Below the pieces are notes generated by a model. That model was not told the origin of the DNA. It was given only the letters and a program-made list of their open reading frames with translations, and made no database searches. DNA of 64,000 nucleotides from Orrella marina (GTDB lineage Bacteria > Pseudomonadota > Gammaproteobacteria > Burkholderiales > Burkholderiaceae_B), in the NCBI RefSeq assembly GCF_003058465.1, contig NZ_CP028901.1, positions 744,001 to 808,000 of the forward strand. Direction: 5' to 3'. Both the position numbers and the translations under genes were made by a program. Shown here in pieces: positions 53,406 to 63,400 of this stretch; positions within the stretch are counted from its first letter, which is position 1; each line of letters starts with the position of its first letter.

Positions 53406-56400
53406 GTGGTTTATACGGTGGGTATGCCGGTTGCACTTGGCAGGATACTTGAGAGATCAGGACATAGCTATCTACGTCTGATTTTGCTCGTGACCGTGCC
53501 TGCGACTCTCTGGATTGGCTTGTTTGGGCTTGTCGGAGCGATCAGACTGGGTCGGGTCGACCAGAGTCACCTCCTGATGTCTGTCAACCTGGCCAGTCTC
53601 TTGATCTGCAGTGGCGTGATGCTGGCGATCGCCAGGCTCGTTCCCCGGTTCAAGGTGATGCTTGCCCTGACCGTCATCCTGATTACGGGCTTTGGCTGGG
53701 TGTCGTCCTGTTTGTGGTCAGACTGGCAGTCCCAGCGACTGGGTTTCACTGAGTTTGCGCTAGTACTGGCGTTGCTCTCAGGCATCATGATGCTGGTTGT
53801 AAGACCGGTGGGTGGCCCACTGGCTTTCAGGCCAGGACGCAGCGCACTGGCGACCGCCCTGATTGGTACCTTTTTCAGTACGGGTGCGGCCTACGTTCTG
53901 ATCGAACGGGATATCATCCAGATTCAGGAGCGAGCCCAGGTGCAGGTCGAGGGGCTACGCGACGATGTCGTCACTGCGGTCACGGCTTCTGTCGGTGCAA
54001 TGGAGCGTCTGGCCGCTCGCTGGAGTACGATCGACCAGAGCATGCCGTCAGTGTTTGTGCAGCAGGAGTTCGAAAGCATCGTATCAGGCTTTGATGAGTT
54101 CAAACGCCTGACGTATCTCGACCCGGGGCTGGTCCCGCGTCACGACATGATCAGCGATCCGGCATTCGAGGGGCACCTGGAGACCGCACTGGCCCTGGAC
54201 GATTTCAGACACTACCTTGAACATGTGTTTGAATCAGGTGACGTGCACCTGACCCCGGTCGGTGAATTCATTTCTGACCCCAGGGTTGGGTTCATCGTTG
54301 CAGCAATCTTTGCCGGGGATGTGGATGAAAGACTGGTGGTTGCGACTGTCAACATGCAGGAACTCGCCATAGAGCGTCTTGATCCAGGCGAAATTGGTTG
54401 TTGCTACCAGATTGTCAGCAATGGCCATGTGATTCATGGAGTACCTCTTGATTCAGACAAACGCGCACTGGCTGTTGCGTATGATTCTGCGTCGATGCAC
54501 CATGACTCCAGTCTGGATTTCAGGTACTGGTACGTGGACTCATCCACACGCATCGAGCAGCCATATCTGCCTGAAGGTATTCTGCTCTTCGGTCTGGTGT
54601 TCACGTTTCTGGCCAACAGCAGTCAGCGTCTGACGCATGTCGTGCGACGTCGTAATCTTCAGTTGCAGCACAGTGCCTTGCACGATTCGCTGACCGGCTT
54701 GCCCAACAGGCGCATGCTGGCGCAAGCCTTGAGGCGCACCAAGCTTCAGTGCGAGAAAGACGGATCGAGTCTGTCGGTCGTGTTTCTCGAGCTTGACGGC
54801 TTGCGCCTGATCAGCGATTCACTCGGACATGAAGCAGCCGACACCCTGCTGATTGAAGCGGCCCGGCGGTTACGGACAGAGCTGCCTGAGACGGCGGGCC
54901 TGGCCCGACTGGATTCGGGTGACTTTGTCGTTCACGTGGCAGGCATGACACAGCTGGAGATCGAGACGCTCACGCGCAGGCTGCTGGCTGTGGTTCAGGA
55001 ACCTTTGCAGGTCGAGTCCAACCAGCTGAGGGTGACCGCGTTTGCGGGGATTGCCCGTTCAACCGGACAACAGGTCGAGCCAATGCGACTGGTGCGTCAG
55101 GCCGACATGGCGATGCTGAAGGCCCGAAAAAGTGGCTACTCCGCCTGGCGCCACTATTCGCCTGAACTTGGTGAGCAAGTCAACGCCCGGCTCGCGCTCT
55201 TCAATGACTTGCAGACCGCCATGGAGAAGGGCACGATCCAGCTTCGTTATCAGCCGATCGTCAATGGTCGCACCGGGTCTGTGGAGTGTTTTGAAGTACT
55301 CATGCGGCACCCACATCCGACGTTGGGAGAAATCTCGCCGGGAGTCTTCATTCCGATGGCAGAAGAGTCGGGCCAGATACTTCCGCTGACTGACTGGCTG
55401 CTGGCCAGAGCCTGTCAGGATGCGAAACGACTCGAAGCTGCCGGCTATGGCAGCATCCCGCTGGCGATCAATATTTCACCGCGCTATTTTCAGAGTGCGA
55501 ATTTTGTGGAGCGGATCCGGACGGCCCTGAATACAGCGGACCTGACACCCTCCAGGCTATATCTGGAAATCACCGAGAGCGTGCTGCTAGATGATGCGCC
55601 CGCCGCGATCAGCAAGCTGCAGCATCTGCGTGACATGGGGGTCGACGCCGCTCTCGATGATTTCGGGACTGGCTACTCGAGTCTGGCCTACCTCAGGCAG
55701 CTTCCCATCCGCACCATCAAAATTGACCGTACGTTTGTGAGAAACGTCATCAGCGAGCCGGCTGATGCAGCCATCGTACGTGGCGTGATCGCGATGGCGC
55801 ATCACCTGCATCTGAAAGTGGTTGCCGAAGGCATCGAGTCGATAGGCCAGTTCAGTTTCTTGCAACGTAGTGGTTGTGATCTGTTTCAGGGTTACCTGTT
55901 TGATCGTCCTCGTTTACTGGATGACATCCTCGGTGTTTCCACCTGTGAAATGGCCTCACGCGAACTACCAAGAGTAGGCACCCCGTTCGGGGTGCGACGT
56001 ACGCATCGGCCGTACGCCATTTTGCTGGCAGGTCAGCCGCGATGGTCCAGGTCGCTGGCGAGCGAGTTGCGCTCGGGGCTGGAGCCTTTGGCAGGTGGGT
56101 TCGCCGCCACCCGTTTCAGCGTTTCCGAGGCCAGCTCGGGTGTGCAGACACTTGAGTTTCTGGCGCAGTTCGACGTGGATCTGGTGATCATTCAGGACTG
56201 CCTGACAGACATGGGCGTGCGGTCGCTTCTGATCAAGGTGGCCGATGTGCATCCTGATCTGATGCGGTGGGTGTGCATGAGTCCGGCTTCTGGACTGCGC
56301 GCGGCGGATCTCGATACGTTTGCAGGTGTTGATCTGGTTCACCGTACCTGGGCGATGGTCCCGGATGTGGGCGAGATGGTCCAGGCAATCGTGGCAGCAG

Positions 56401-56432
56401 CCCGACCGAATCAGGGCGGGTCAGGACAGTGA
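53406..56432 (+). CDS. Membrane GGDEF/EAL cyclic-di-GMP signalling protein with CHASE-like sensor and receiver-like tail
   Basis: Up to 1008 residues. Five N-terminal transmembrane helices (to ~170) precede a periplasmic CHASE-like domain (~180-400) and a further helix. The GGDEF domain (~425-590) starts DSLTGLPNRRML, but its active-site motif reads DSGDF, so cyclase activity is doubtful. The EAL domain (~600-860) has ECFEVLMR, EITESVLL, DDFGTGYSS, KIDRTFVR, VAEGIES and FQGYLFDRP, the full set for phosphodiesterase activity. The C-terminal 130 residues (VDLVIIQDCLTDMGVRS) resemble a degenerate response-regulator receiver domain. Start is ambiguous between GTG 53406/53418 and ATG 53424. Likely a signal-controlled c-di-GMP hydrolase. 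Confidence 0.9.
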   Translation: MVYTVGMPVALGRILERSGHSYLRLILLVTVPATLWIGLFGLVGAIRLGRVDQSHLLMSVNLASLLICSGVMLAIARLVPRFKVMLALTVILITGFGWVSSCLWSDWQSQRLGFTEFALVLALLSGIMMLVVRPVGGPLAFRPGRSALATALIGTFFSTGAAYVLIERDIIQIQERAQVQVEGLRDDVVTAVTASVGAMERLAARWSTIDQSMPSVFVQQEFESIVSGFDEFKRLTYLDPGLVPRHDMISDPAFEGHLETALALDDFRHYLEHVFESGDVHLTPVGEFISDPRVGFIVAAIFAGDVDERLVVATVNMQELAIERLDPGEIGCCYQIVSNGHVIHGVPLDSDKRALAVAYDSASMHHDSSLDFRYWYVDSSTRIEQPYLPEGILLFGLVFTFLANSSQRLTHVVRRRNLQLQHSALHDSLTGLPNRRMLAQALRRTKLQCEKDGSSLSVVFLELDGLRLISDSLGHEAADTLLIEAARRLRTELPETAGLARLDSGDFVVHVAGMTQLEIETLTRRLLAVVQEPLQVESNQLRVTAFAGIARSTGQQVEPMRLVRQADMAMLKARKSGYSAWRHYSPELGEQVNARLALFNDLQTAMEKGTIQLRYQPIVNGRTGSVECFEVLMRHPHPTLGEISPGVFIPMAEESGQILPLTDWLLARACQDAKRLEAAGYGSIPLAINISPRYFQSANFVERIRTALNTADLTPSRLYLEITESVLLDDAPAAISKLQHLRDMGVDAALDDFGTGYSSLAYLRQLPIRTIKIDRTFVRNVISEPADAAIVRGVIAMAHHLHLKVVAEGIESIGQFSFLQRSGCDLFQGYLFDRPRLLDDILGVSTCEMASRELPRVGTPFGVRRTHRPYAILLAGQPRWSRSLASELRSGLEPLAGGFAATRFSVSEASSGVQTLEFLAQFDVDLVIIQDCLTDMGVRSLLIKVADVHPDLMRWVCMSPASGLRAADLDTFAGVDLVHRTWAMVPDVGEMVQAIVAAARPNQGGSGQ

Positions 56433-56617
56433 ATGTTTTCAGTCAGGACGCTCACTGAGGCGGCACGCTCGTGAGCGCGGTAATCTTGCTAAGATCAGAG
56501 TCTGGTTCTGGCAGCAAGTCTGGCTCGCCGAAAGACCGAGTCGATGAAACCGATAAGCCACACAGCGCCGGACAAAGCGAGACGAAGTTCGGCAGAACAA
56601 CAGAAGGAGGAGAGAAC

Positions 56618-57796
56618 ATGCATACACCCATGATCGTTGGCTGGGGTCACACCCAGTTCGGCAAACTTGACAATGTCGACATCGAGCAGTTGATCCAGCA
56701 GGCGGCCAGTGAGGCAATCGAGTCCTCAGGTGTCGATCCCCTGGACATTGACGGCGTGTTTGTGGGCACATTCAACGGCGGATTCGTTCAGCAGGACTTC
56801 GGCGGGGCAATGGTCGGCGTGGCCCTGCCTGAGTTACGACATGTTCCCGCTGTGCGCCTGGAGAATGCGTGCGCGACCGGGTCGGCAGCGATCTGGACCG
56901 CACTGGACGCCATCATGGCCGGGCGGATGAAGCGCGTGCTGGTGGTCGGCTACGAAAAAATGAACACGCTGCCCACAGCCGAGATTGGCAATATTCTGCT
57001 CAAGTGCTCCTACGTCAAGGAAGAGGCCGATATCCAGGGCGGTTTTGCCGGCGTCTTTGGTGAGATTGCCAAGGCGTATTTCGAGCGTCACGGTGACCAG
57101 TCTGATGCACTGGCCGCGATCGCAGCCAAGAATCACCACAATGGCATGGACAACCCGTATGCGCATCTGCGCCGGGATTTCGGGTTTGAATTCTGTCGAA
57201 ATCCTTCGGACAAGAATCCGGTCGTGGCGGGGCCGCTCAAGCGCTCTGACTGTTCGCTTGTGTCTGACGGTGCGGCTGCGATGGTGATCTCCAGCGAACG
57301 GATCGATGGCGCGCGTCACACACCCGTGACCTGGGCTGCACGTGCGCATGTCAACGAATGGCTGCCGCTGAGCCGTCGCGATCCGACTCGTTTCGAGGGT
57401 GCGGCACTGGCCTGGAACAAGGGGTTGGAGCAGTCGGGACTCGGACTCGATGATCTGGGTTTTGTGGAGACACACGACTGCTTCACAATTGCAGAGTTGC
57501 TCGAGTACGAAGCGATGGGACTGGCTCCGTACGGCCAAGGCGCAAAGGTGGCACTGGATGGTATCTCTGCTGCAGATGGCAAGCTGCCCGTCAACCGCTC
57601 GGGCGGACTCAAGTCCAAAGGCCATCCGATCGGTGCAACGGGTGTCTCCATGCACGTGATGGCTGCGATGCAACTCAGTGGTACTGCAGGAGACATGCAG
57701 CTGCCAAATGTGACAAGTGGTTCGCACGGCGCGGTATTCAACATGGGTGGGGCGTCGGTTGCCAACTATTTGAGCATCTTGCGAGCAGCAGACTGA
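56618..57796 (+). CDS. Thiolase family protein (SCP-x type acetyl-CoA acetyltransferase-like)
   Basis: A 392-residue thiolase-fold protein. The nucleophilic Cys is in RLENACATGSAAIWTALDAI, and the C-terminal HPIGATGVSMHV holds a conserved catalytic His; FVETHDCFTIAELLEYEAMG is typical of the lipid-transfer/SCP-x branch. Family role: thiolytic cleavage of a 3-ketoacyl-CoA, often sterol or unusual-acid side chains, in cytoplasmic beta-oxidation. ATG 56618 has the strong site AAGGAGGAGAG; the frame is open to 56471 without one. Followed after 305 bp by a fatty-acyl-CoA ligase, likely same pathway. Confidence 0.9.
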   Translation: MHTPMIVGWGHTQFGKLDNVDIEQLIQQAASEAIESSGVDPLDIDGVFVGTFNGGFVQQDFGGAMVGVALPELRHVPAVRLENACATGSAAIWTALDAIMAGRMKRVLVVGYEKMNTLPTAEIGNILLKCSYVKEEADIQGGFAGVFGEIAKAYFERHGDQSDALAAIAAKNHHNGMDNPYAHLRRDFGFEFCRNPSDKNPVVAGPLKRSDCSLVSDGAAAMVISSERIDGARHTPVTWAARAHVNEWLPLSRRDPTRFEGAALAWNKGLEQSGLGLDDLGFVETHDCFTIAELLEYEAMGLAPYGQGAKVALDGISAADGKLPVNRSGGLKSKGHPIGATGVSMHVMAAMQLSGTAGDMQLPNVTSGSHGAVFNMGGASVANYLSILRAAD

Positions 57797-58046
57797 CACC
57801 TGGAAGGAATCAGAGGGTCCGGGAGAACTGAGACGTCCGGGGTGCGCAGCCCCAGGGTGTTTCCAGCATTGGGGATGTCGCTCCTGTCGCTTGATTCACT
57901 ATCCCGTTGATTTTTTTGCGATTTCCAGATTTCTCTGACCGGACGTCCAGTCCGGGTTCGCGGGTTGTCGCATACCCGGGTAGCGATAAGCGCGTCCGTT
58001 CACTTTCTCTCTACAGCTCACGGTAACGATCAAGAGTCATATTGTG
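57797..58046. other. Intergenic leader between thiolase and acyl-CoA ligase
   Basis: No gene. A 6-bp stem CCGGAC / GTCCGG with a 5-base loop lies at 57939-57955 without a T-run. The region leads into four 14-bp direct repeats that abut the next start codon. Confidence 0.5.
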
Positions 58047-58101
58047 CGAGTCAATCGCATCGAGTCAAACACAGCGAGTCAAATACAGCGAGTCAATCAT
58101 C
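58047..58101 (+). repeat. Four 14-bp direct repeats directly before the acyl-CoA ligase start
   Basis: CGAGTCAA recurs at 58047, 58061, 58075 and 58089, exactly 14 bp apart, the two middle units ending in ACAG. The last unit ends next to the ATG at 58102, so the array replaces the usual ribosome-binding region; no Shine-Dalgarno is visible. Regulatory function is unproven. Confidence 0.85.
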
Positions 58102-59721
58102 ATGCATCAGGCGCAGGTTATCAATCTGGCACAGTTACTGGTCCAGACGGCCAGACTTCATCCTCAGCGTCCCGGCGTCATTCGGGGTGACACCTCCTGG
58201 AACTGGCGCGAGATCGATGCGCGCACCAGTGCCATGGCAAAAGCGCTCAGCGACCAGGGAGTCCGACCGGGTGACCGGATACTTTCACATTCCCGCAATA
58301 TCCTTCAGACGTTTGAGCTGGGCTGGGTGGCCTGGCGCATGGGTTGTGTGTGGGTCCCGACTAACTTTCGCCTCATGCCCAACGAAGTGGCGTACCTCGG
58401 CGAGAGTTCCGGTGCGACTGTCATGATTTATGAACAAGGGTTTGAAGCGCATGCGCAGGCCGTGGCGCAAAGCAGTCCTGCACTGCGCCTGCGGGTGGTG
58501 ATTCGCGAAAGCGAACGCGCGCTCGATGCGGGCGAACTGGATTACGAGCAGATGGTGCAGGCCCACCTGGACGCCATGCTGGCTTTGCCACCCGGGGCAG
58601 GGTTTGAGCCGGTGCCAGTGCATCAAGATACGCCAGCTTGGTTTTTCTACACATCAGGCACAACAGGCAAGCCCAAGGCTGCTGTGCTGACACACGGGCA
58701 GATGACCTTTGTTGTCACCAATCATCTGGCTGATCTGATTCCGCAGACCACTGAGGAAGACTGCTCCATTGTGGTTGCGCCGCTTTCGCACGGCGCGGGC
58801 GTGCACGCGATGCTCAATGTGGCGCGCGCAGCCGCTTCGGTGCTGATGCCAGGTGAAAAGCTTGATCCCGAGGTGTTCTGGCAACTGGTCGAGAAGCATC
58901 GGGTCAGCAATCTCTTTACGGTTCCTACGATTGTGAAGGTGCTGGTTGAGCATCCGGCGGTCGATCAGTACGATCACTCAAGCCTGCGATACATGATCTA
59001 TGCCGGTGCGCCCATGTATCGCACCGACCAGAAACTGGCCTTGCAGAAACTGGGCAAGGTGCTGGTGCAGTATTTCGGACTGGGAGAGGTGACCGGATGT
59101 ATCACGGTGCTGCCCCGACACATGCACAGCGAGCATGATGACGACCCGAATGCCAGTATTGGCTCTTGCGGACGTCCTCGCACCGGTATTGATGTGGCGA
59201 TTCTCGATTCGCAGATGCGTCGTGTGCCCACCGGCGAGATTGGCGAAATCTGTGTGCGAGGGCCGGCCGTTTTCGAAGGGTATTTCGGCAATGATGAAGC
59301 GACCGCCAAGGCGTTGCGCGGTGACTGGTTCCACACGGGTGATCTGGGCCGGATGGACGAACGTGGGCTGCTCTACATCACGGGACGCGAGTCAGATATG
59401 TACATCTCGGGTGGATCCAATGTGTACCCGCGTGAAGTCGAAGAGATCCTGCTCGAGCACCCGGACATACTCGAAGTCGCCGTGCTGGGCGTTCCGGATC
59501 CCAAATGGGGGGAGGTGGGTGTTGCCGTGGTGGTGCTACGCGATCAGTCGCTCACGATTGCGCCAGATGCCCTCTATGCCCACCTTGAGGGGCGCTGCGC
59601 CAAGTATCGCTGGCCGCGGTCCTTTTTCTTCTGGGAAGCATTGCCCAAGTCAGGGTACGGCAAAATCACCAAGAAGGATGTGCGCCAGCAGCTGATCGAG
59701 CGCGGGGAAATCCAGGCCTGA
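58102..59721 (+). CDS. Fatty-acyl-CoA ligase (FadD13-like, AMP-forming)
   Basis: A 539-residue ANL ligase. A3 FFYTSGTTGKPKAAVLTH, A4-A5 VQYFGLGEVTGCIT, A7 WFHTGDLGRMDERGLLYITGRESDMYISGG and the A10 segment LPKSGYGKITKKDVRQ with catalytic Lys are all present. Shorter than the two ~650-residue synthetases in the window and of a different branch (medium/long-chain or aromatic acids). ATG 58102 starts MHQAQVINLAQLLVQTARLHPQRPGV, the normal N-terminus; the frame is open to 58042 through the repeat array. Likely supplies acyl-CoA to the thiolase upstream. The pgpA gene follows after 3 bp. Confidence 0.92.
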   Translation: MHQAQVINLAQLLVQTARLHPQRPGVIRGDTSWNWREIDARTSAMAKALSDQGVRPGDRILSHSRNILQTFELGWVAWRMGCVWVPTNFRLMPNEVAYLGESSGATVMIYEQGFEAHAQAVAQSSPALRLRVVIRESERALDAGELDYEQMVQAHLDAMLALPPGAGFEPVPVHQDTPAWFFYTSGTTGKPKAAVLTHGQMTFVVTNHLADLIPQTTEEDCSIVVAPLSHGAGVHAMLNVARAAASVLMPGEKLDPEVFWQLVEKHRVSNLFTVPTIVKVLVEHPAVDQYDHSSLRYMIYAGAPMYRTDQKLALQKLGKVLVQYFGLGEVTGCITVLPRHMHSEHDDDPNASIGSCGRPRTGIDVAILDSQMRRVPTGEIGEICVRGPAVFEGYFGNDEATAKALRGDWFHTGDLGRMDERGLLYITGRESDMYISGGSNVYPREVEEILLEHPDILEVAVLGVPDPKWGEVGVAVVVLRDQSLTIAPDALYAHLEGRCAKYRWPRSFFFWEALPKSGYGKITKKDVRQQLIERGEIQA

Positions 59722-59724
59722 ACG

Positions 59725-60273
59725 ATGGCAGCGATGCCGGACGCGGGGGTCGTTGCGATGGTGATGGCGTGGGCTGACAGGGCAGGTTTCCGGGTTGGGA
59801 CCGGATTCGGCCTTGGGTTCCTGCCCTGGGCACCTGGCACCTTTGGCTCCCTTGTCGGCGTGTTGCTGGCCTGGTGGATGCTGGGACGCGATCGTGCCAC
59901 GCAACTCGCGATGGCAATGTTGTTTTTTGGGGTTGGCTGGTGGGTATGTGAAGTTTCCTCTGCACGGTTTGGTGCCGTCGATGCTCCGCAAATCGTTGCC
60001 GATGAGTTTCTGGCTTTTCCATTATCGGTGCTGGGGTTGCGATTCGCTCGTCACCCTGGCGTGATGATGTTGGCCCTGGTGCTGTACCGGGCGTTCGATA
60101 TCTTCAAACCCTGGCCGATTCGCGAGCTTGAGTCTGTTCCAGGTGGACTCGGCATCATGCTCGACGATGTGGTCGCCGCGTCATGTGTCTGGCTGGTACT
60201 GGTGAGCGCCCGTCTGCTTTATCGTACATGGCGAAATCACCTCCTCATCGCCAGATCTCGCCTGGAACGTTGA
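59725..60273 (+). CDS. pgpA: Phosphatidylglycerophosphatase A
   Basis: A 182-residue membrane protein of usual length. FGLGFLPWAPGTFGSLVGVLLAW near the N-terminus, the DAPQIVADEFLAFPL acidic motif, RAFDIFKPWPIRELE and GGLGIMLDDVVAA are the PgpA signatures. Role: dephosphorylates phosphatidylglycerol phosphate to phosphatidylglycerol at the inner membrane. In many betaproteobacteria pgpA sits beside thiL; here it follows a CoA ligase by 3 bp. An ATG at 59746 is an alternative start (N-terminus MVMAWADRAG-like). Confidence 0.93.
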   Translation: MAAMPDAGVVAMVMAWADRAGFRVGTGFGLGFLPWAPGTFGSLVGVLLAWWMLGRDRATQLAMAMLFFGVGWWVCEVSSARFGAVDAPQIVADEFLAFPLSVLGLRFARHPGVMMLALVLYRAFDIFKPWPIRELESVPGGLGIMLDDVVAASCVWLVLVSARLLYRTWRNHLLIARSRLER

Positions 60274-60440
60274 AGTATCTCAATCAGGCGCCTGATTCTC
60301 TCTGATCTTCCAATCGGCACGTCCCAGTCTGTCGCTCGAGCAATGCGCAGTCAGGTGTACGGCCAGTAGACTCGTTACTTGCTCGCTGTCCCTACCGCTG
60401 CAGGGCCTGTCTGCCAATTGTGTCAGGGATGGGGGCTAAA

Positions 60441-63400
60441 ATGCCATTATTGTTCATCCCACGATGGTTGATATCCGTGACTCAGTCCTCCCAGCCCGTT
60501 TCTTCCTCCCCCATTTCTTCTGTTTCTTTTTCCTCTTCTGACGCTTCTGATCCGAAGGCGAATTCAAGTGCATCCGAAGTGATCTTGCTGGCTGGCGCGA
60601 ATGCCTTGTCGGCGTTTCGTACCCAGCGGCTGATTGATCAGTTCGCAAATCTGGATCTGCCGGTTGCAAGCGTGCAGGCACGCTACGAACACGTGGTGCT
60701 GGCCGCGGGGAATCTGGATGCAACCCAGCGAGAGCACCTTGCGAAGCTGCTTGATTATGGCGTGGAACCACAAACTCCGGTGTCGGAAGAGGGGGCACTG
60801 GTCTTACGGGTCTATCCGCGACTTGGCACGGTGTCACCCTGGGCCAGCAAGGCAACCGATATTGCGCACAACTGTGGTCTGACTCAGGTCAGGCGCATCG
60901 AGCGTGGTGTGCGCTATGTGTTCTCACTCAAGCGCGCCTGGCTATCGAGCAAGAAGCTCAACGAGCAACAGCTTGCGCAACTTGCGGCGTGTGTGCACGA
61001 TCGCATGACCCAGGTCGTGGTCGATAGCGGTTTTGATGTGTCGGCGCTCTTTGAAGCGCGCCCGGGCAAGTCGTTGCAGACCGTGCCGGTGATCGAGCAG
61101 GGCCGTCCGGCGCTCGAACGCGTCAATCTTGAGTGGGGCATGGCGCTTTCGGAAGACGAGATCGATTACCTGTTGCAGTCATTTGTGGAACTCGGCCGCG
61201 ATCCCACCGATGTCGAGTTGCTTATGTTCGCCCAGGCTAACAGCGAACACTGCCGCCACAAGATCTTCAATGCGCAGTGGGTCATTGATGGTCAGCCCAT
61301 GTCTGAAACGTTGTTTGGCATGATTCGCCAGACGCACGAGCAAACGCCGCAGGGGACTGTTGTGGCGTACTCCGACAATGCAGCCGTGATGCAGGGATCC
61401 GGGGCCACGCGGTTTGAGGCCGAGGCACTCGACGAGGCAGGCCCGTCGGCCTACGGACGTCGTCAGACGATGGTGCACACGCTGATGAAGGTTGAGACTC
61501 ACAATCACCCGACGGCCATTGCGCCGTTTGAGGGATCGGCAACGGGCGCTGGCGGGGAGATCCGTGACGAAGGCGCCACGGGTCGAGGCTCCAAGCCCAA
61601 GGCAGGTCTGACGGGGTTCACTGTTTCCCATCTGCGATTCGACGATGCGATTCAGCCCTGGGAGTCCGATCACCATGGGTTGCCGGATCGCATCGCCAGT
61701 CCACTGTCGATCATGATCGATGGTCCACTGGGCGGGGCTGCGTTCAACAACGAGTACGGTCGTCCCAATTTGCTGGGGTATTTCCGCAGTTTCGAGCAAA
61801 GTGGTGCCGGCCTTCGCTGGGGGTACCACAAGCCCATCATGATTGCCGGCGGTCTGGGCAGCATTGATGAGTCCCAGGTGCGAAAGCTTGAGCTGCCGGC
61901 CGGATCACTCCTGATCCAGTTGGGCGGACCGGGTATGCGCATCGGCATGAGTGGCGCTGCGGCCTCCAGCATGGGGGTCGGCAGCAACCAGGCCGAGCTG
62001 GATTTTGATTCTGTGCAGCGTGCCAACCCCGAAATCGAGCGTCGGGCCCAGGAGGTCATCGATCGCTGCTGGCAGCTCGGCCAGGATAACCCGGTGCTGG
62101 CTATTCACGACGTGGGTGCGGGTGGCCTGTCCAACGCGTTTCCTGAGCTGGTCAATGATGCCCTGCGCGGTGCAACCTTCGATCTGCGCAAAGTCTTGCT
62201 TGAAGAGTCCGGCATGTCTCCCGCAGAAATCTGGAGTAACGAGAGCCAGGAGCGCTACGTGCTGGCCATCGCGCCCGATAGCCTGGAGAGATTCAGTGGT
62301 ATCGCTCGACGTGAGCGCTGCCCGTTTGCGGTGATTGGTGTCACCGAGCAGGCGCGGCACCTCAAGGTCGTGGACACGGATGATGGCGATGCTACCCAGC
62401 CGGTTGACGTCCCTATGGACGTCATTCTGGGCAAACCGCCCCGCATGACACGGGACGTCACGCGGATTGCCCCGGTGAATGAGCCAATCGATCTGACGCT
62501 CATCCGTCTGGATGATGCCGTTGATCGCGTGTTGCGTCACCCAACGGTTGCCAGCAAGTCGTTCTTGATTACCATCGGTGACCGAACGGTGGGTGGTTTG
62601 TCGAGCAGGGACCAGATGGTTGGCCCGTGGCAGGTGCCGGTCGCTGATTGTGCCGTAACGTTGACCGACCACGACGGTGACAATGGTCAGGCCATGTCCA
62701 TGGGTGAGCGCACACCGCTGGCCATGTTCAATGGCCCGGCTTCGGCTCGCATGGCGATCACGGAAGCGATCACCAATCTGGTTGCAGCCGATGTCAAGTC
62801 TCTGGATCTGGTCAAGCTCTCTGCCAACTGGATGGCAGCTTGTGGCAGCCCAGGTCAGGATGCGGTGCTGTTTGACACAGTTCAGGCCGCGAGTGAGTTC
62901 TGCCGTGAAGTGGGCGTGTCGATCCCTGTGGGTAAGGACTCGCTTTCCATGCGTACGCGCTGGGAGGTCGAAGGCGAGACCGAGTCCTCGCGTGAAGTGA
63001 TTTCGCCGGTGTCTCTCATTGTCACGGCGTTTGCCGAGGTTAACGATGTCAAGCGCACACTGACGCCACAGTTGCGTACGGACATGGGGCCCACGTCCCT
63101 CATCTTTATCGATCTGTCCCAGGGGCAGCAGCGGATGGGCGGGTCCATTCTGGCCCAGGTCAGCAATCAGCTTGGCCAGGAAGTGCCGGATATTAGCGAT
63201 GCACAGACCCTGCGCAGCTTTTTTGCGACGATTCGCACGCTCGAGGAGTCAGGTACCATTCTCGCCTACCACGACCGGTCCGATGGCGGACTGTTTGTCA
63301 CGCTTGCGGAAATGGCATTTGCCGGACATTGCGGCGTGTCCATCAACCTGGATCTGCTGACGATTGATCCGTATGCAGCCGACTGGGGTGACTACAAGAT

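Noticed and set aside
56834..57799. 321-residue open frame antisense to the thiolase
   Set aside because: Shadow of the thiolase gene, rich in His/Cys/Arg with no recognisable domain.
61905..62672. 255-residue open frame antisense to purL
   Set aside because: purL is unambiguous in this region; the antisense frame has no features.
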